From: Bacteroidales bacterium
Lineage (GTDB): Bacteria; Bacteroidota; Bacteroidia; Bacteroidales; Bacteroidaceae
Direction: 5' to 3'
DNA length: 46,500 nt
NCBI GenBank assembly: GCA_015060885.1
Contig: SUXO01000016.1
Coordinates: 1 to 46,500, forward strand
The notes under the pieces were generated by a model. The model was not told where the DNA came from and did not search any database. It saw only the letters and a list, made by a program, of their open reading frames with translations. Below, piece by piece: positions 8,290 through 17,199 of the stretch. Each line of letters opens with the position of its first letter. The stretch's first letter is position 1. The translations under genes and the position numbers were made by a program.

Positions 8290-9096
8290 TTAAAATTCCG
8301 AGCCCTTGTTGTACAAGCTACTGTCTTTTATCTTATCGGTATATATCATCTTCACCTTGTTTATGTCCCTGAACTTGTTTTGGGGAATTTGGGCATAATC
8401 GTTTATGGTGAAGAGTGCTATATTAAAAGCGGCAAGCGCATCAATAAGGCGGAATGCAATATTGTCGAGCTCGCCTGCATACATTGTTATCCATTCGATT
8501 TTAGGCCCTTTGAAAAGCCTGTGAAACAGCAGATGCTTCACAAGCGCACCGCTTATATCGCCTGCAAGGCAGGAGTAAAGCACACGATGGTAGCCTTGCT
8601 GTACAAGCCTCTTGTAATCGCTGTACGAGAATGCCTCCACCACCATTCGCTCTTTGAGCTTTGGAAAATAGGCTGCAAGCACTTCGGGGGCCGAAACCTT
8701 GTCGGTCACAAGGTATATTGCAGAATCACACTCAAAGAAACGGTTTAAATCGGCCGCCGATAGCGGTGTGTATCGGCCAAGAATGCGGCGTGAAGCAAAG
8801 TCGGCAAATGTGGGGGCGGTGTCGCCCTTGTGGGCATACCCTGTCTGCGAGTTGAAGAGTTCCCAATCGTGGGCGGCAACCAACACGCTGTCGGCCGTGA
8901 AAAGAAGGTCGAATTCAATGTAACGATAGCCTGCGGAAACCGATTTTTCGAGTGCTTCGCGGGAATTCGTATATACACAGCCATCGACCTCGCCACCGGC
9001 GTGGGCAATGAGCTCCACGGGTGTCTGCGGGGTTTTTCCTCCGCAGGCAACCAGCATAATTGCAATAATGAGCACCCCAAAGTCCCTTATTCTCAT
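8290..9096 (-). CDS. Glycerophosphodiester phosphodiesterase-like lipoprotein
   Basis: 268 residues. A lipoprotein signal ends in LVAC with the lipidated Cys18. The body resembles the GDPD/PI-PLC-like barrel: LIAHAGGEVDG supplies the first histidine, EFDLLFTADS the acidic metal ligands and AAHDWE the second histidine. GDPD enzymes hydrolyse glycerophosphodiesters to glycerol 3-phosphate and an alcohol. This one departs from the usual HRG motif (HAG instead), so its substrate may differ. It should be anchored to a membrane on the periplasmic side or exposed at the surface. Its ATG overlaps the TGA of the aminopeptidase gene by four bases (ATGA), so the pair is translationally coupled. Confidence 0.8.
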   Translation of the reverse strand: MRIRDFGVLIIAIMLVACGGKTPQTPVELIAHAGGEVDGCVYTNSREALEKSVSAGYRYIEFDLLFTADSVLVAAHDWELFNSQTGYAHKGDTAPTFADFASRRILGRYTPLSAADLNRFFECDSAIYLVTDKVSAPEVLAAYFPKLKERMVVEAFSYSDYKRLVQQGYHRVLYSCLAGDISGALVKHLLFHRLFKGPKIEWITMYAGELDNIAFRLIDALAAFNIALFTINDYAQIPQNKFRDINKVKMIYTDKIKDSSLYNKGSEF

Positions 9097-10874
9097 AACG
9101 CAGAGCAGGCCTTTTCAAGGAATTCCAAAACATCGCCGCTCAAATGGGGCGAGAGAGCCTCATATACCTTCTTGTGATACTCGTTGAGATAGGCTGTTGC
9201 TTCGCCTCCCAGGAGTTCGGGTATTATGGCGGTTTTGTCTATGGGGCACAATGTGAGCGGTTCCATCGAGCAGTAATCGCCGAACTCGGTGGTTTCGCAA
9301 TGGTTTACAAGCATTGTATTTTCAATGCGTATGCCGTGGCGGCCGGCTTTGTAAAGCCCCGGCTCGTTGGTAACGGTCACACCGGGCAGGAGGGGTGCCG
9401 GCATATTGTTCATTCTAATCTGGTGCGGTCCTTCGTGCACATTGAGGAAGTGCCCCACTCCGTGTCCTGTTCCGTGCAGATAGTTCTCGCCGTTCTGCCA
9501 CAGCCATTGGCGGGCAAGGACATCGAGCTGTGTACCACAGGTTCCCTGCGGGAAATGTGCCATTGCAAGCGATATGTGGCCGCGCAACACAAGTGTGTAG
9601 TCGCGTTTCTCTTCGTCGGTGAGTGGTCCCAAAGGAATTGTACGGGTAACATCGGTGGTGCCGCAAGTGTATTGCCCGCCACAGTCGAGCAGAAGGAAGC
9701 CTTGCGGTTGCAGCGTTGCGTTGCTCTCCTCTGTGGGTTCGTAGTGCACTATTGCAGCATTGGCACCATAGGCTGCGATTGTAGCAAAACTGAGGCCGGC
9801 AAAACGGCTATCCTCGCTGCGGAACGCTGTCAGTTTCCTGTCGACATCGAGCTCGGTCACACCACCCTTTTCAACCGCCGGCTGTAACCAATGAAGCAGT
9901 TTAACCATTGCAATGCCTTCGGCCAGCATTGCCTGCCTGAACCCTGCGATTTCCACGCTGTTTTTCACGGCTTTCATTGCCGCGACGGGAGAATTCCCAT
10001 AGATAGGTGTGCATTGTTGGTTCAAGTACTCCATAACTGCCGCATTGCAGCGTGTGGGCTGCACAAGCAAGGTCTTACCTGAATATGTTGCAAGGGCTTG
10101 CCACACATCGTTATAGCCGGCTGTGGAAACAGCGGCATCGGCAAGGTGCGCCCGAACCTGCGGTGTGAGTTTTTCGGGCAAGATAAAGAGGGTTGCCTCG
10201 CTTGCCGTGACAAGAAGATAGGCTACCGTGACAGGGTTGTAATCGACATCATTGCCACGCAGATTGGTGAGCCAGGCAACTTCGTCGAGCATTGTAACAA
10301 GCATTCCTTCGGCCCCAAATTCTGCAAGTTCGGCACGCAGGCGTTGCAACTTGTCCGTTACACTCTCCCCGCTTGTTTCCTGTGGCATAACGAATGCCTT
10401 GTGGGTGGGAACCGAAGGACGGTCTTCCCATATAGTATCAAAAGGCGTGTGCCGTGCTTCGAGCGACAAGCCTGCAACAGAGAGTTCATTGAGCCACTCT
10501 TCAACCTCGGCAATGGAGCACACGGTGCCATCGACACCTACAACACTGCCCTGTTCAAGATTGCGGCACAGCCACTCCGTAATGGATGGAGTGCCCTGCA
10601 ACCCATCCTTCATAAGAGTTATTCCTGTACCTTGCAAGGATTGCTCTGCTGCAAGCCAATAGCGTGAGTCGGTCCACAGGCAGGCATCGGCAAGTGTTAT
10701 GACAGCAGTACCGGCCGAGCCGTCGAAACCGGTGAGCCACTCTCTCGACTTCCAGCAGTCGGCAACATATTCACTGCTATGGGCATCGCTGCTTACCACG
10801 ATAAATGCCGAAAGCCCGTTCGAGAGCATATATTTACGAAGGGCATCAACCCTGTTCTGTACCTCCTTTGACAT
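9093..10874 (-). CDS. pepP: Xaa-Pro aminopeptidase (M24B family)
   Basis: 593 residues, the length of the three-domain aminopeptidase P type. Two creatinase-like N-terminal domains precede the pita-bread catalytic domain in the last 250 residues. All five metal ligands are visible: Asp in LLDCGGQY, Asp in TTDVTRT, His in HGVGHFLNVHEG, Glu in NEPGLY and Glu in RIENTM. It removes an N-terminal residue that precedes proline, most likely in the cytoplasm, because no signal peptide is seen. It is the first gene of a two-gene unit with the lipoprotein. The gene symbol is by family only. Confidence 0.93.
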   Translation of the reverse strand: MSKEVQNRVDALRKYMLSNGLSAFIVVSSDAHSSEYVADCWKSREWLTGFDGSAGTAVITLADACLWTDSRYWLAAEQSLQGTGITLMKDGLQGTPSITEWLCRNLEQGSVVGVDGTVCSIAEVEEWLNELSVAGLSLEARHTPFDTIWEDRPSVPTHKAFVMPQETSGESVTDKLQRLRAELAEFGAEGMLVTMLDEVAWLTNLRGNDVDYNPVTVAYLLVTASEATLFILPEKLTPQVRAHLADAAVSTAGYNDVWQALATYSGKTLLVQPTRCNAAVMEYLNQQCTPIYGNSPVAAMKAVKNSVEIAGFRQAMLAEGIAMVKLLHWLQPAVEKGGVTELDVDRKLTAFRSEDSRFAGLSFATIAAYGANAAIVHYEPTEESNATLQPQGFLLLDCGGQYTCGTTDVTRTIPLGPLTDEEKRDYTLVLRGHISLAMAHFPQGTCGTQLDVLARQWLWQNGENYLHGTGHGVGHFLNVHEGPHQIRMNNMPAPLLPGVTVTNEPGLYKAGRHGIRIENTMLVNHCETTEFGDYCSMEPLTLCPIDKTAIIPELLGGEATAYLNEYHKKVYEALSPHLSGDVLEFLEKACSAL

Positions 10875-10889
10875 ATTTTCAATTTTTAT

Positions 10890-11381
10890 TTATTCGCCCG
10901 ACCACCAACGCGCTGCACGACGTTTCTCGCGTGCTGTTGGTTTTGTTATTCCGTTTTCAAGTGCCTTGGCGTTGTAATAATTGTTTTTGAGTATAAGTTT
11001 AAAGTTTATGGGTATCGACAGTTCGGCTCTCACGGGGCGGCCGTTACGTGTGCCGGGTATCCATTTGGGCATACTCCTTACCACACGCACCGCTTCGGCA
11101 TCGAGCGAGGGTGATACCCCTTTCAGCACCTGTGCCATAGAGATATAGCCGTCGGCCTCCACAGTGAAACCAACAAGCACCTCGCCTTTCTCCTTCTTTT
11201 CGTATGCCTCGTCGGGATAATTTGTTTCGGCAAAGAGAAACTCTATCATCTCCTCGTGGCCGCCTGGATATTGCGGCATAACGATAGTGTCCTTGTTCTC
11301 CTTGCCATTGATATTTTTTGTCTGCGCCGACAAACTGATGCTTACCGTTGCCAACAGAAAAAGAACTACTGAAAATCTCAT
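10890..11381 (-). CDS. Periplasmic TonB C-terminal domain protein
   Basis: 163 residues from the ATG at 11381; longer reading frames run through the tRNA-His gene and are not credible. A Sec signal peptide (MRFSVVLFLLATVSISLSAQ) is followed by PQYPGGHEEMIEFL, a motif common in Bacteroidetes TonB-like proteins, and a TonB C-terminal domain (GEVLVGFTVEADGYIS ... MPKWIPGTRNGRPV). There is no N-terminal membrane anchor or proline-rich spacer, so it is unlikely to transduce energy like true TonB. It is probably a free periplasmic domain that interacts with outer-membrane or wall components. It has its own promoter and lies 15 bp upstream of the aminopeptidase gene. Confidence 0.8.
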   Translation of the reverse strand: MRFSVVLFLLATVSISLSAQTKNINGKENKDTIVMPQYPGGHEEMIEFLFAETNYPDEAYEKKEKGEVLVGFTVEADGYISMAQVLKGVSPSLDAEAVRVVRSMPKWIPGTRNGRPVRAELSIPINFKLILKNNYYNAKALENGITKPTAREKRRAARWWSGE

Positions 11382-11408
11382 AATTGGTTGTACGTTGATT
11401 ACTGAATG

Positions 11409-11439
11409 CGAAAATAGCGCAAAAAAAACAATTCGACAA
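11409..11439 (-). promoter_or_regulatory. Promoter of the TonB C-terminal protein gene
   Basis: On the minus strand TTG (11437-11439), a 20-bp spacer and TATTTTCG (11409-11416) match the Bacteroidetes promoter. The expected leader is about 20-25 nt. Confidence 0.6.
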
Positions 11440-11449
11440 TACAGATAAC

Positions 11450-11479
11450 AAAAAAGAGAGAAGCATTTGCTTCTCTCTT
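11450..11479 (-). terminator. Terminator after tRNA-His
   Basis: An 11-bp perfect stem (AAGAGAGAAGC/GCTTCTCTCTT) with a four-base loop is followed by a T run on the minus strand, directly after the 3' end of tRNA-His. Confidence 0.85.
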
Positions 11480-11480
11480 C

Positions 11481-11556
11481 GGGTGGATAGTGGGACTCGA
11501 ACCCACGACATTCAGAACCACAATCTGACGCTCTAACCAACTGAACTATAACCACC
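11481..11556 (-). tRNA. tRNA-His(GTG)
   Basis: The minus strand folds as a tRNA with D-arm AGTTCAGTTGGTTAGAGC, anticodon loop TTGTGGT (anticodon GTG) and T-arm GTGGGTTCGAGTCCCAC. The extra 5' G (-1) faces discriminator C73, the histidine identity pair. CCA is not encoded. The acceptor stem GTGGTTA/TATCCAC has a U-U opposition at pair 5:68. It stands alone with its own terminator. Confidence 0.95.
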
Positions 11557-11640
11557 ATTCAGCTCCAAGTAGTTCCTTAAAGCGTTGCAAAGGTACGCTA
11601 TTATTTTCAGTTATGCAACAGTTTAGCCGAAAATTTGCAA

Positions 11641-11691
11641 AAAAAGAATAGCAAAGCCACTCATCTATTGCAAGTGAGTGGCTTTGCTATT
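11641..11691 (-). terminator. Terminator of the carB operon
   Basis: A perfect 17-bp stem (AATAGCAAAGCCACTCA and its complement, 11647-11663/11675-11691) is followed on the minus strand by TC and a T run. It sits 46 bp after the carB stop codon. Confidence 0.9.
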
Positions 11692-11737
11692 ATATATAAG
11701 GAGTGGAATTCTCTTATATAAGCAAGAATAAAATCTA

Positions 11738-14700
11738 TTACTTATACTCGTCCCAACTCTTTACAGGCATCTCATTTACGTCAATCTTGCAGAACGCGCG
11801 TATGAATGCGCTTGCAAGGCGGGCATTGGTTATCAACGGAATGTTGTGGTCGATGGCCGCACGACGTATTCTGTAACCATTGGTAAGCTCGCGCTTGGTG
11901 TGGTTCTTGGGAATGTTTATAATGAGGTCGAAACGATGCTCGGCAATCATCTGCATCACATTGTTCTCGGCATTAGGTTCCTCGTCGGGCCACATCACGG
12001 GGGTTGCATTTATACCGTTGTCGTTCAGGAATTTTGCTGTTCCGGCAGTAGCAAAGATGTTATATCCCTTTGATGCGAGGATTGCAGTGGATTCAAGCAG
12101 GTCGACTTTCGATTTCGATGCGCCCGATGATACCATAACATTCTTCTTGGGAACGCTGTACCCCACGGCTATCATTGCATTGAGGAGCGCCTCTTCAAAG
12201 TCGTCGCCAATGCAACCTACCTCACCGGTCGACGACATATCGACACCAAGCACGGGGTCGGCCTTGTGCAAACGCGAGAATGAGAATTGCGAAGCCTTTA
12301 CACCAATCCAGTCGATGTCGAACGCCGACTTGTCGGGGCGGCTGTAAGGAGCACCGAGCATTATGCGTGTAGCTGTCTCAATGAAGTTGCGTTTCAATAT
12401 CTTGGAAACGAAGGGGAACGAGCGCGATGCACGCAGGTTACACTCGATTACCTTCACCTCGTTGTTCTTGGCAAGGAACTGGATGTTGAAAGGACCCGAA
12501 ATGTTGAGCTCTTTTGCAATTCTGCGGCTTATCTTCTTAATGCGGCGTGCAGTTTCGAAGTATATCTTCTGCGCGGGGAACACAAGTGTTGCATCACCCG
12601 AGTGAACACCGGCAAACTCAACGTGCTCCGAAATTGCATACTCCACTACTTCACCGTTCTGTGCCACAGCATCGAACTCAATCTCTTTGGTTTCAATCAT
12701 AAATTGAGAAACCACAACGGGGAACTCCTTCGACACATCGGCTGCCATTTTAAGGAACTCGCGCAACTCCTCTTCGTTGTAGCACACGTTCATTGCTGCA
12801 CCCGAAAGCACATATGAGGGACGCACAAGCACGGGATAGCCCACCTTGTTCACAAAATCCTCCATCTCCTCTATGCTGGTAAGCTCCTTCCAGGCAGGCT
12901 GGTCAATACCGAGCTGGTCGAGCATTGCCGAGAATTTGTGACGGTTTTCGGCGCGGTCGATAGAGAGGGGCGAAGTTCCCAGTATGGGCACCGACTGACG
13001 GTGGAGTTTCATCGCAAGGTTGTTGGGTATCTGTCCACCCACCGAAACAATTACACCGCCGGGCTGTTCGAGGTCGATTACGTCGAGTACACGTTCGAGC
13101 GAGAGCTCGTCGAAGTAAAGACGGTCACACATATCATAGTCGGTCGATACGGTTTCGGGGTTGTAGTTAATCATAATGGATTTGTAGCCGAGCTTGCGGG
13201 CTGTCTGCACAGCGTTCACCGAGCACCAGTCGAACTCAACCGATGAACCGATACGATAGGCACCCGAACCGAGAACCACCACCGACTTGTCGGTCTTGTA
13301 ATAGTTCACATCGTAACCCTTTGCATCGTATGTCATATAAAGGTAGTTGGTGAGTTCGGGATGTTCCGAAGCCACGGTATTTATGCGCTTCACAGCCGGG
13401 AGAACACCAAGTTCCTTACGGCGGGCACGAACGGCAAGGTTGCCACTCTCCATATTCTTCTCCTCTTTGAGCACGAAACGTGCTATCTGGAAGTCGGAGA
13501 AGCCAAGTCGTTTAGCCTCGCGAAGCACCTCTTCGGGGAGTTCTTCAAGGGTGTTGTAACCCATAAGAACTGCTTTGTAGTCTACAATATTTTTCAGTTT
13601 GCCCAGGAACCAGGGGTCAATCTTCGTGAGTTCGCTGATGCGCTCCACGGTGTAGCCCTCTTCCAAAGCCGAAGCTATTGAGAATACACGCATATCGGTC
13701 GGGTTGGCAAGTTCCTCGTCGAGGTTATCGAAATGTGTGTGTTCATTACCCACAAAGCCGTGCATTCCCTGCCCTATCATACGGAGGCCCTTCTGTATAA
13801 CCTCTTCGAAGCAGCGGCCGATGGACATTATTTCGCCCACCGATTTCATACTCGAACCAATCTGTCGTGAAACTCCGGCGAACTTTGTCAAGTCCCAGCG
13901 GGGTATCTTACATATAAGGTAATCGAGTTCAGGAGCCTTGTAGGCCGAATTGGGAGTACCCATCTCGCCTATCTGGTCGAGAGTATAGCCTAATGCAATC
14001 TTTGCTGCCACAAAAGCAAGGGGATAACCGGTTGCCTTTGATGCAAGAGCCGATGAACGGCTCAAACGGGCATTCACCTCAATTACACGATAGTCGTTTG
14101 TTTCGGCATTGAAGGCATACTGTATGTTACACTCACCCACAATACCCAGGTGACGTATTGCCTTTACCGAAATCTCCTGCAAAAACTTCACCTGCTCTTC
14201 GGTGAGCGAACAGGTGGGTGCCACCACAATTGACTCTCCGGTGTGAATACCGAGGGGGTCGAAGTTCTCCATACTTGCTACGGTGAAGCAGTGGTCGTTG
14301 GCATCGCGTATAACCTCGAACTCAATCTCCTTCCAGCCTTTGAGCGACTCCTCTACAAGAATCTGGTTCGAGAAGGTGAAGGCACTCTCGGCAAGTTTAA
14401 CGAAGCTCTCCTCGTCGCGACAGATACCGCTACCAAGACCTCCGAGCGCATAGGCCGAACGCACCATAACAGGGAAACCAATCTCGTGGGCTGCTTTAAG
14501 AGCATCTTCCATACTCTCCACAGCCTGGCTCACGGGAGTCTTCATAGGTATTTCGTCGAGTTTCTTCACAAAGAGGTCGCGGTCCTCGGTGTACATTATG
14601 GCCTCGACCGATGTACCAAGCACCTTAACGCCATATTTCTCCAAAATTCCCTTCTGATAGAGTTCTGTTCCGCAGTTAAGTGCTGTCTGTCCACCGAATG

Positions 14701-14959
14701 CAAGCAAGATACCGTCGGGACGCTCCTTCTTGATTATCTCCTCCACGTTGTGTACATCTACGGGGAGGAAGTAGACCTTGTCGGCAATACCCTCAGAAGT
14801 TTGGATGGTTGCCACATTGGGATTGATGAGTACCGACTGAATACCCTCTTCACGGAGTGCTTTAAGAGCTTGTGAGCCCGAATAGTCGAACTCGCCTGCT
14901 TGGCCGATGCGCAATGCGCCCGAACCGAGTAATAATACCTTTTTCAGTTTTGATTTCAT
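11738..14959 (-). CDS. carB: Carbamoyl-phosphate synthase large subunit
   Basis: 1,073 residues, full length for CarB. It forms carbamoyl phosphate from ammonia, bicarbonate and two ATP, for arginine and pyrimidine synthesis. Two homologous ATP-grasp halves are visible: the first opens with KVLLLGSGALRIGQAGEFDY and the second with VVLGSGAYRIGSSVEFDW near residue 560. The C-terminal MGS-like regulatory domain covers about the last 140 residues. The small glutaminase subunit CarA is not adjacent; instead a PurF-like class II amidotransferase gene lies 20 bp upstream. CarB needs CarA for glutamine use, so carA must be elsewhere or the enzyme uses ammonia. Confidence 0.97.
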   Translation of the reverse strand: MKSKLKKVLLLGSGALRIGQAGEFDYSGSQALKALREEGIQSVLINPNVATIQTSEGIADKVYFLPVDVHNVEEIIKKERPDGILLAFGGQTALNCGTELYQKGILEKYGVKVLGTSVEAIMYTEDRDLFVKKLDEIPMKTPVSQAVESMEDALKAAHEIGFPVMVRSAYALGGLGSGICRDEESFVKLAESAFTFSNQILVEESLKGWKEIEFEVIRDANDHCFTVASMENFDPLGIHTGESIVVAPTCSLTEEQVKFLQEISVKAIRHLGIVGECNIQYAFNAETNDYRVIEVNARLSRSSALASKATGYPLAFVAAKIALGYTLDQIGEMGTPNSAYKAPELDYLICKIPRWDLTKFAGVSRQIGSSMKSVGEIMSIGRCFEEVIQKGLRMIGQGMHGFVGNEHTHFDNLDEELANPTDMRVFSIASALEEGYTVERISELTKIDPWFLGKLKNIVDYKAVLMGYNTLEELPEEVLREAKRLGFSDFQIARFVLKEEKNMESGNLAVRARRKELGVLPAVKRINTVASEHPELTNYLYMTYDAKGYDVNYYKTDKSVVVLGSGAYRIGSSVEFDWCSVNAVQTARKLGYKSIMINYNPETVSTDYDMCDRLYFDELSLERVLDVIDLEQPGGVIVSVGGQIPNNLAMKLHRQSVPILGTSPLSIDRAENRHKFSAMLDQLGIDQPAWKELTSIEEMEDFVNKVGYPVLVRPSYVLSGAAMNVCYNEEELREFLKMAADVSKEFPVVVSQFMIETKEIEFDAVAQNGEVVEYAISEHVEFAGVHSGDATLVFPAQKIYFETARRIKKISRRIAKELNISGPFNIQFLAKNNEVKVIECNLRASRSFPFVSKILKRNFIETATRIMLGAPYSRPDKSAFDIDWIGVKASQFSFSRLHKADPVLGVDMSSTGEVGCIGDDFEEALLNAMIAVGYSVPKKNVMVSSGASKSKVDLLESTAILASKGYNIFATAGTAKFLNDNGINATPVMWPDEEPNAENNVMQMIAEHRFDLIINIPKNHTKRELTNGYRIRRAAIDHNIPLITNARLASAFIRAFCKIDVNEMPVKSWDEYK

Positions 14960-14979
14960 ATCCTTGTTTATGTTGTTTA

Positions 14980-16860
14980 TTATCTGTACAAATAGGTTTC
15001 GTAATATTCCACAAAAGCCTCGTTCACGAGCTTGTTACCGCCGGGAGTGGGATATATACCGCTGAAATACCAGTCGCCAAGATGGTTGGGACAAGCATTG
15101 TGCAGGCCTTCGAGGCTCTGGAACACAAGTTCAAGGTCGGCTTTCAGATCGACAGGTTTCAACAGTTCGCCAATCTTTTCAGATATTTCGTCGGGGGTGA
15201 AAGGCTTATAGATTGCACGTGTGCAGTTGACCTGTTCTGAATATGGTTTTTTGAGTTCTTCAAGACAAGCCTTGTAGGTTTGGTCAATGAGAGCACGCTT
15301 ACCACGCTCGTAAAGAAGATCAAGGGCTGCCTTGAATGCCACGAAGTGGTCGAACTTCTCCATATCAATACCGTAATAGTCGGGATAACGTATTTGCGGT
15401 GATGATGATACCACGATTATCTTCTTGGGCTCCAAGCGGTCGAGTATGTTAAGAATGCTCTGTTTCAATGTAGTTCCGCGCACAATACTATCGTCAATTA
15501 CCACAAGGTTATCGACTTTTGGCTTTATTGTGCCGTATGTAATGTCATATACGTGGGCTGCAAGGTCGTTACGTTTGTCGCCGGCGGTAATGAAGGTACG
15601 CATCTTTATATCCTTGTTGGCTACCTTCTCCTGACGCACCTTTTTCGATACGATATTCAGAATATCTTCCTCGCTGAACTGCTTGCCCGATGTAAGTTCC
15701 TTCATCTTCCAGTCGTTAAGGAACTCCTCCATTCCTTCGACCATACCATAGAATGCCATCTCGGCAGTGTTGGGTATAAAGGAGAATACGGTATTGTCGA
15801 GGTCGTAATTTATCGCTTTAAGGATTTGCTCTTTGAGATTTGAGCCCAACATCTTGCGTTCCTTGTATATATCGCCATCGTTTCCACGGCTGAAATATAT
15901 ACGTTCGAACGAACAGGGAAGGAATGCTTTTTGAGGTATTACAATTTCGCTTCGCAATTCACCTCTCTTGTTCATTATGAGTGCCTCACCGGGTTTCATC
16001 TCTATGACATCCTCGGCTTTGAGGTTCATTGCTGTTTGCAAAGCGGCGCGCTCACTTGCAACAACAAAAATTTCATCATTGGCATACCAATAGGCTGTAC
16101 GCACACCCCAGGGGTCGCGCATTGTAAACATCTCGCCGCTACCTGTTATGCCGCAGAATACATAACCGCCGTCGAGCATCGGGGTTGACGTGCGCAAAAC
16201 ATTGGTAATGTCTATACGTTCTTCAATGGTATTGGTAATGTCCATACCTTCGAGTCCCTCCTGCTCACACTCCTTGAAGACACGTTCCACCTCGCGGTCG
16301 AGACGGTGCCCCATAAGTTCGAGCATTATGTATGTATCGGCATAAACACGGGGGTGCTGACCGTGGGAAACAAGTTCGTGGAAGACATCGTCAACATTTG
16401 TTATGTGGAAGTTACCACAAAGGGCAAGGTTCTTGGCTCGCCAGTTATTGCGGCGCAAGAATGGGTGAACATACTGCATTCCTGTGCGGCCTGTTCCCGA
16501 ATAGCGCAAATGACCCATATACAATTCACCGGCAAAGGCAAAATTGCGATAGGCATATTCGGCATTACCCTTCTTGTCTTTGGGATGTGACATGATATCT
16601 TTATTAGCAGCAGCAAAAACTTCGGATATTGCACCCGAACCTTCGGCACGTTCACGCGACATATAATCCTCACCGGGCGATGCTTTCAGTTTTACGCAAG
16701 CGATTCCGGCTCCCTGCTGACCCCTGTTATATTGTTTGTTCATCAGCAGAAACAGTTTGTTCATTCCATAGGCCCACGTTCCATATTTCTCTTTGTAGTA
16801 GTTAAGAGGTTTACGCAGGCGAATCATCGCAACACCACATTCGTGTAATAGAGGTTCCAT
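14980..16860 (-). CDS. PurF-like glutamine amidotransferase / phosphoribosyltransferase
   Basis: 626 residues, about 120 longer than typical PurF. The N-terminal class II glutaminase has its likely nucleophile at Cys8 (HECGVAMI); seven preceding residues would need removal, as in PurF proenzymes. An insertion separates Cys8 from the RGQQGAGIA motif. The second half is a type I phosphoribosyltransferase with the PRPP loop VVIDDSIVRGTTL near residue 460. PurF makes phosphoribosylamine from PRPP and glutamine, the first committed step of purine synthesis; this longer Bacteroidetes relative may be that enzyme or a paralogue. It is cotranscribed with carB. The leader upstream contains a hairpin terminator that could act as an attenuator. 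Confidence 0.82.
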   Translation of the reverse strand: MEPLLHECGVAMIRLRKPLNYYKEKYGTWAYGMNKLFLLMNKQYNRGQQGAGIACVKLKASPGEDYMSRERAEGSGAISEVFAAANKDIMSHPKDKKGNAEYAYRNFAFAGELYMGHLRYSGTGRTGMQYVHPFLRRNNWRAKNLALCGNFHITNVDDVFHELVSHGQHPRVYADTYIMLELMGHRLDREVERVFKECEQEGLEGMDITNTIEERIDITNVLRTSTPMLDGGYVFCGITGSGEMFTMRDPWGVRTAYWYANDEIFVVASERAALQTAMNLKAEDVIEMKPGEALIMNKRGELRSEIVIPQKAFLPCSFERIYFSRGNDGDIYKERKMLGSNLKEQILKAINYDLDNTVFSFIPNTAEMAFYGMVEGMEEFLNDWKMKELTSGKQFSEEDILNIVSKKVRQEKVANKDIKMRTFITAGDKRNDLAAHVYDITYGTIKPKVDNLVVIDDSIVRGTTLKQSILNILDRLEPKKIIVVSSSPQIRYPDYYGIDMEKFDHFVAFKAALDLLYERGKRALIDQTYKACLEELKKPYSEQVNCTRAIYKPFTPDEISEKIGELLKPVDLKADLELVFQSLEGLHNACPNHLGDWYFSGIYPTPGGNKLVNEAFVEYYETYLYR

Positions 16861-16920
16861 AAATTTTGTATAATTTTAAAATAGTTTGCCGTTGCGCACT
16901 ACCATTCTGTTTTCATTTCG

Positions 16921-16928
16921 TAAAGATA
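16921..16928 (-). promoter_or_regulatory. Possible second promoter of the PurF-like gene
   Basis: The minus strand reads TATCTTTA, one base from the -7 consensus, about 60 bp before the start codon and downstream of the leader terminator. No good -33 box is seen. If it is active, the gene would escape attenuation at the upstream hairpin. Confidence 0.35.
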
Positions 16929-16929
16929 T

Positions 16930-16960
16930 AAAAAAAAGCCGTTTCAGCGAAACGACTTTT
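16930..16960 (-). terminator. Leader terminator / attenuator before the PurF-like gene
   Basis: On the minus strand AAAAGTCGTTTC pairs with GAAACGGCTTTT (one G-U pair) and eight T follow. On the plus strand the same position is a C-A mismatch, so the hairpin favours leftward transcripts. It lies about 70 bp before the PurF-like start codon. Confidence 0.75.
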
Positions 16961-17090
16961 ATAAAAAAACAAAATTAGTGTGCATTATACTTCTGCCATA
17001 AGACAAAATAGATAAAAAGGTGACAATTCTGCACCCTTTCAATGACTGCTGTTTTGTATTATGACAAACTTTATTCATCATTTTCTAAAT
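16961..17090 (-). promoter_or_regulatory. Structured leader region upstream of the PurF-like gene
   Basis: This 130-nt segment lies between a good leftward promoter (17098-17129) and the terminator at 16930-16960. It can fold with ACAAAA closing on TTTTGT and AAAGGGTG on TCACCTTT inside. It also holds a 40-codon reading frame starting MMNKVCHNTK and ending with TAA just before the terminator hairpin. It could be a cis-acting attenuator, a free small RNA, or a tiny gene. No known riboswitch consensus was recognised. Confidence 0.5.
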
Positions 17091-17097
17091 TTACGCG

Positions 17098-17129
17098 CAA
17101 AGATATAAAATTTATTTATAGGTACACAA
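17098..17129 (-). promoter_or_regulatory. Leftward promoter of the leader RNA
   Basis: TTG (minus strand, 17127-17129), a 21-bp spacer and a perfect TATCTTTG box (17098-17105) predict a start near 17090-17094. Confidence 0.65.
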
Positions 17130-17164
17130 GAAGCACCTTAATTTTATTATTATTTTTTTTGATG

Positions 17165-17199
17165 TTTGTTTTGCATAAACCATTTTATCACTATCTTTG
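17165..17199 (+). promoter_or_regulatory. First promoter ahead of the tandem repeats
   Basis: A perfect -7 box TATCTTTG (17192-17199) has TTTG at 17170 (18-bp spacer) or at 17165 (23-bp spacer). Initiation here would give a leader of about 270 nt before tRNA-Thr, running through all repeat units. Confidence 0.5.

Noticed and set aside
10890-11558. Longer version of the TonB C-terminal protein (222 codons)
   Set aside because: The extra N-terminus would translate tRNA-His and its terminator; the ATG at 11381 begins a good signal peptide.
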